Made by a program: the position numbers and the translations under genes. Positions 62,904 to 64,000 of a DNA stretch of 64,000 nucleotides are shown in pieces (position 1 is the stretch's first letter; each line of letters begins with the position of its first letter). Origin of the DNA: Hymenobacter puniceus. Lineage in GTDB: Bacteria > Bacteroidota > Bacteroidia > Cytophagales > Hymenobacteraceae. The stretch spans positions 620,001 through 684,000 of the forward strand of contig NZ_JACSCX010000001.1 in the NCBI RefSeq assembly GCF_014333525.1, written 5' to 3'. Below the pieces are notes generated by a model. It saw only the letters and a list, made by a program, of their open reading frames with translations, ran no database searches and had not been told where the DNA came from.

Positions 62904-63347
62904 TTATTCAGCGAAAGGAGAAGTGCCCGACACAGTGATGCCCATGCTGCGAGCCGTACCGGCTACCTGCAGCATTGCCGACTCCACTTTGAAAGCATTC
63001 AGGTCTGGCATCTTCGTTTCAGCGATGGTGCGCACCTGGTCCCACGACACGGAACCTACCTTGTTACGGTTAGGCTCTTTCGAACCGCTCTGGAGCTTGG
63101 CAGCCTCCATCAGGAGAACCGGCACCGGAGGGGTCTTCACAACGAAGTCAAACGACTTGTCGGTGTACATGGTGATGAGTACAGGACAAACTTGGCCGGC
63201 CTTATCCTGGGTGCGAGCATTGAACTGCTTGCAGAACTCCATGATGTTAAGGCCTTTGCTACCAAGTGCAGGTCCAACCGGCGGCGCAGGGTTTGCGGCG
63301 CCTCCCTTTATCTGAAGCTTCAGATAACCTCTAATTTCCTTGGCCAT
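62904..63347 (-). CDS. rplK: 50S ribosomal protein L11
   Basis: 147 residues from the ATG at 63347 ([20 protein letters not shown]); the frame to 63383 is not conserved. [20 protein letters not shown] is diagnostic. L11 sits at the GTPase centre and is needed for RelA activation. The leader upstream holds two hairpins. Confidence 0.98.
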   Translation of the reverse strand: MAKEIRGYLKLQIKGGAANPAPPVGPALGSKGLNIMEFCKQFNARTQDKAGQVCPVLITMYTDKSFDFVVKTPPVPVLLMEAAKLQSGSKEPNRNKVGSVSWDQVRTIAETKMPDLNAFKVESAMLQVAGTARSMGITVSGTSPFAE

Positions 63348-63538
63348 TTGGTTTGTAAGGCTTCGGGCGCTGCATCGTAACACGCATTGCCCTCAGTTTT
63401 TTGATTGCTCCGAAGTGGAAGCACCACCGGTCCGGAGCGGATAACCGATGACGTTTGCTTGGTAGTAGGTGAAACTTGAGCTAGAGACAGTCAGAGGCGT
63501 GGCATCCAACTGTCCCTAGCTCAAGTTCGCTCTATCTA
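63348..63538 (-). promoter_or_regulatory. Structured nusG-rplK spacer
   Basis: On the minus strand AACTTGAGCTAGGGACAGT pairs with ACTGTCTCTAGCTCAAGTT (63473-63527, one mismatch), 11 bases after the nusG stop. Closer to rplK, GCTCCG/CGGAGC (63407-63438) encloses GTGG-TGCTT-CCAC. No -7 box was found. The second hairpin is a candidate L1 repressor site. Confidence 0.5.
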
Positions 63539-64000
63539 CTATGACTCTTTTTCGACCTGCGTGTAGCTCAGCTCCATGGGCGTGCTACGGCCAAATATTT
63601 TCACGATTACGTTGAGCTTCTTGCGCTCTTCGAATACTTCCGAAACAGTACCCAGCATGCCGGCAAAACCACCGTCGACGATTTTTACCAGTTCGTTTAC
63701 CACGAATGGCGTTTCGAGTGTGGCCGTCTGCTCTTCTGCTTCGTCTACAATGCCGAGGATGTTGTTTACCTCCGACAGACGCAGCGGAATTGGCTTGGTG
63801 TTCTGGTTTGCAGCCTTGCCTTCTTTGTCGCTCAGGAAACCCAATACACCAGGCGTGCTGGTGATGATGTGGTCAACTTCACCGTGCGACAGATCAGCGT
63901 GGATGATGATGTAGCCGGGATACAGATTCCGCTCCCGTACGCGCTTCTTGCCGTTGCGCATCTCGTACACCTTCTCGGCCGGAATCAGTACCTGAGGTAC
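63539..64000 (-). CDS. nusG: Transcription termination/antitermination protein NusG, N-terminus cut by window edge
   Basis: 154 residues visible, open to the window edge. The visible part starts in VPQVLIPAEKVYEMRNGKKR and contains ERNLYPGYIIIHADLSHGEV, TPGVLGFLSDKEG, and the C-terminal KOW domain ETPFVVNELVKIVDGGFAGM LGTVSEVFEERKKLNVIVKI FGRSTPMELSYTQVE. NusG links RNA polymerase to Rho and the ribosome. It precedes rplK, as usual. Confidence 0.96.
   Translation of the reverse strand, partial: VPQVLIPAEKVYEMRNGKKRVRERNLYPGYIIIHADLSHGEVDHIITSTPGVLGFLSDKEGKAANQNTKPIPLRLSEVNNILGIVDEAEEQTATLETPFVVNELVKIVDGGFAGMLGTVSEVFEERKKLNVIVKIFGRSTPMELSYTQVEKES

Overview
The window looks like a chromosome segment of a Bacteroidota bacterium, most likely Hymenobacter or a close relative (Cytophagales). 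Seen in the sequence: -7 promoter boxes of the type TAnnTTTG, four secreted proteins with type IX secretion (T9SS) C-terminal sorting domains, TonB-dependent receptors with N-terminal carboxypeptidase-regulatory-like domains, zinc-free L36 and S14, and almost no Shine-Dalgarno sequences. The genus is inferred from these traits and from repeat types I associate with Hymenobacter; it is not proven. No rRNA, tRNA, CRISPR array, transposase or phage gene was found.

Left part (1-32 kb), mixed accessory and housekeeping genes. In order: an edge-truncated glycosyltransferase, a GNAT acetyltransferase, dapF, an island of repeats with mirrored promoters, a SAM methyltransferase, a Ppx/GppA phosphatase, an Ldh-family oxidoreductase, a frameshifted T9SS protein gene, and two YkuD_2-type L,D-transpeptidase paralogues on either side of a secreted GH13 alpha-amylase. 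Then follows a five-gene, same-strand cluster (19.8 kb down to 12.5 kb): DUF4331 protein, TPR protein, HupE/UreJ-like permease, small Cys/His-rich protein, TonB receptor with a His-rich plug. It looks like an outer-to-inner-membrane uptake system, probably for a metal, and is the best candidate here for an undescribed system. Next come hscA-like Hsp70, anmK, a small secreted protein, ftsB/divIC, a CARDB-type T9SS protein, enolase, and an operon of an outer-membrane beta-barrel protein with a LytS-type kinase and LytTR regulator.

Right part (32-64 kb), nearly all on the minus strand, is the transcription/translation core. Read in the direction of transcription (right to left): nusG (partial), rplK, rplA, rplJ, rplL, rpoB, rpoC; a small unknown membrane protein and a DUF3467 protein; rpsL, rpsG, fusA, rpsJ; then the S10/spc/alpha run rplC, D, W, B, rpsS, rplV, rpsC, rplP, rpmC, rpsQ, rplN, X, E, rpsN, rpsH, rplF, R, rpsE, rpmD, rplO, secY, map, infA, rpmJ, rpsM, K, D, rpoA, rplQ. 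The run is broken by hairpins and by TAnnTTTG boxes before rpsL, rplC, rpsH and rplQ, so it is probably several transcription units. S3 and S5, both at the mRNA entry site of the 30S subunit, carry RGG-like tails; L17 and L22 carry Ala/Lys/Glu/Thr-rich tails; L24 is short.

Several families of palindromic repeats (about 75-120 bp) sit in intergenic gaps of the left part and are absent from the ribosomal region.
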